Source: Azolla caroliniana | Taxonomy: Eukaryota > Polypodiophyta | DNA: 64,000 bases | Assembly (NCBI GenBank): GCA_043228905.1 | Contig: JBHGNT010000017.1 | Coordinates: forward strand, 7,626,001-7,690,000 | Direction: 5' to 3' | Shown here: positions 63,967 through 64,000 of the stretch, in pieces | Layout of the letters: each line of letters begins with the position of its first letter | Numbering within the stretch: position 1 is the stretch's first letter | Program-made: the position numbers and the translations under genes | The notes under the pieces: model-generated | Seen by the model: only the letters and a program-made list of their open reading frames with translations | What the model was told of the DNA's origin: nothing | Database searches by the model: none

Positions 63967-64000
63967 AGGGACATATTCGTAAATATGTTTTCTAAGAGTC
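63967..64000 (+). repeat. LTR-K, right part (start only)
   Basis: AGGGACATATTCGTAAATATGTTTTCTAAGAG matches the hairpin region of the CopE LTR (minus sense, about 12483-12512), which supports GypL being nested in LTR-K. The LTR continues outside the window. Confidence 0.65.

Noticed and set aside
56985-63972. A TSD for GypL (GGAAC/GGGAC)
   Set aside because: The similar words are not adjacent to both LTR ends and differ by a base, so I do not claim a TSD; nesting in LTR-K rests on shared LTR sequence instead.

Overview
This window looks like a gene-poor stretch of a plant nuclear genome, and it is almost entirely nested transposable elements. It holds Ty3/gypsy elements with chromodomains, Ty1/copia elements whose primer sites read TGGTATCAGAGC, a two-exon DNA-transposon gene, introns with plant-like GT-AG borders and a degenerate plant FCP1/HAD-type domain. 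These point to a streptophyte, probably a land plant with a large repeat-rich genome. A seed-free lineage is my guess, not something shown. I recognise no ordinary host gene, rRNA or intact tRNA gene.

The layout resolves as insertions within insertions, most of them dated by target-site duplications (TSDs). Names used here: GypA (1-3939, +, 5' end outside) cut into the integrase of GypB (about 3940-8767, -). Then comes CopC (+), an old copia element that is the backbone of the rest. Its visible pieces are 8768-8913, 25409-26865 and 46066-47114. GypD (8914-25408, -, TSD GTTGG) sits in the CopC LTR, CopE (12039-22951, -, TSD ATACA) sits in GypD, and CopF (14759-20157, +, TSD CTTTT, LTRs identical by eye) sits in CopE. 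GypG (26866-46065, +, TSD ACGT) sits in the CopC protease. A DNA transposon, DnaH (33645-45581, TSD ACAT), sits in the 3' LTR of GypG. CopI (47115 onwards, -) sits in the CopC integrase and CopJ (47181-52530, -, TSD TAAGA) in the LTR of CopI. A further LTR (LTR-K, from 56689) sits in CopI, GypL (56993-63966, -) sits in LTR-K, and a solo LTR (59396-59768, TSD TCATC/TCATT) sits in GypL.

The most interesting object is DnaH: about 11.9 kb, 25-bp terminal inverted repeats, a 4-bp TSD and an exact empty site in the sister LTR. Its minus strand encodes a two-exon transposase of about 863 aa with a helix-turn-helix and a DDE-like core, which I tentatively compare with Sola-type elements. Its plus strand encodes a multi-exon cargo gene with a RING-like finger, apparently spliced to a degenerate FCP1/HAD phosphatase-like domain. 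One intron of each gene is filled by a long array of the palindrome AGCTAATTAGCT, which also occurs just inside both ends of the element.

Two regulatory themes recur in the gypsy LTRs. The first is phased heat-shock-element arrays just upstream of the TATA box (GypA, GypD). The second is tRNA-like A-box/B-box pairs near the LTR start (GypA, GypD and GypG, antisense to the element; a fourth near GypB). All retroelement coding regions except GypA (5' truncated), the gag-protease of GypG and, apart from one stop and a protease substitution, CopJ are visibly broken by stops, frameshifts, deletions or later insertions.
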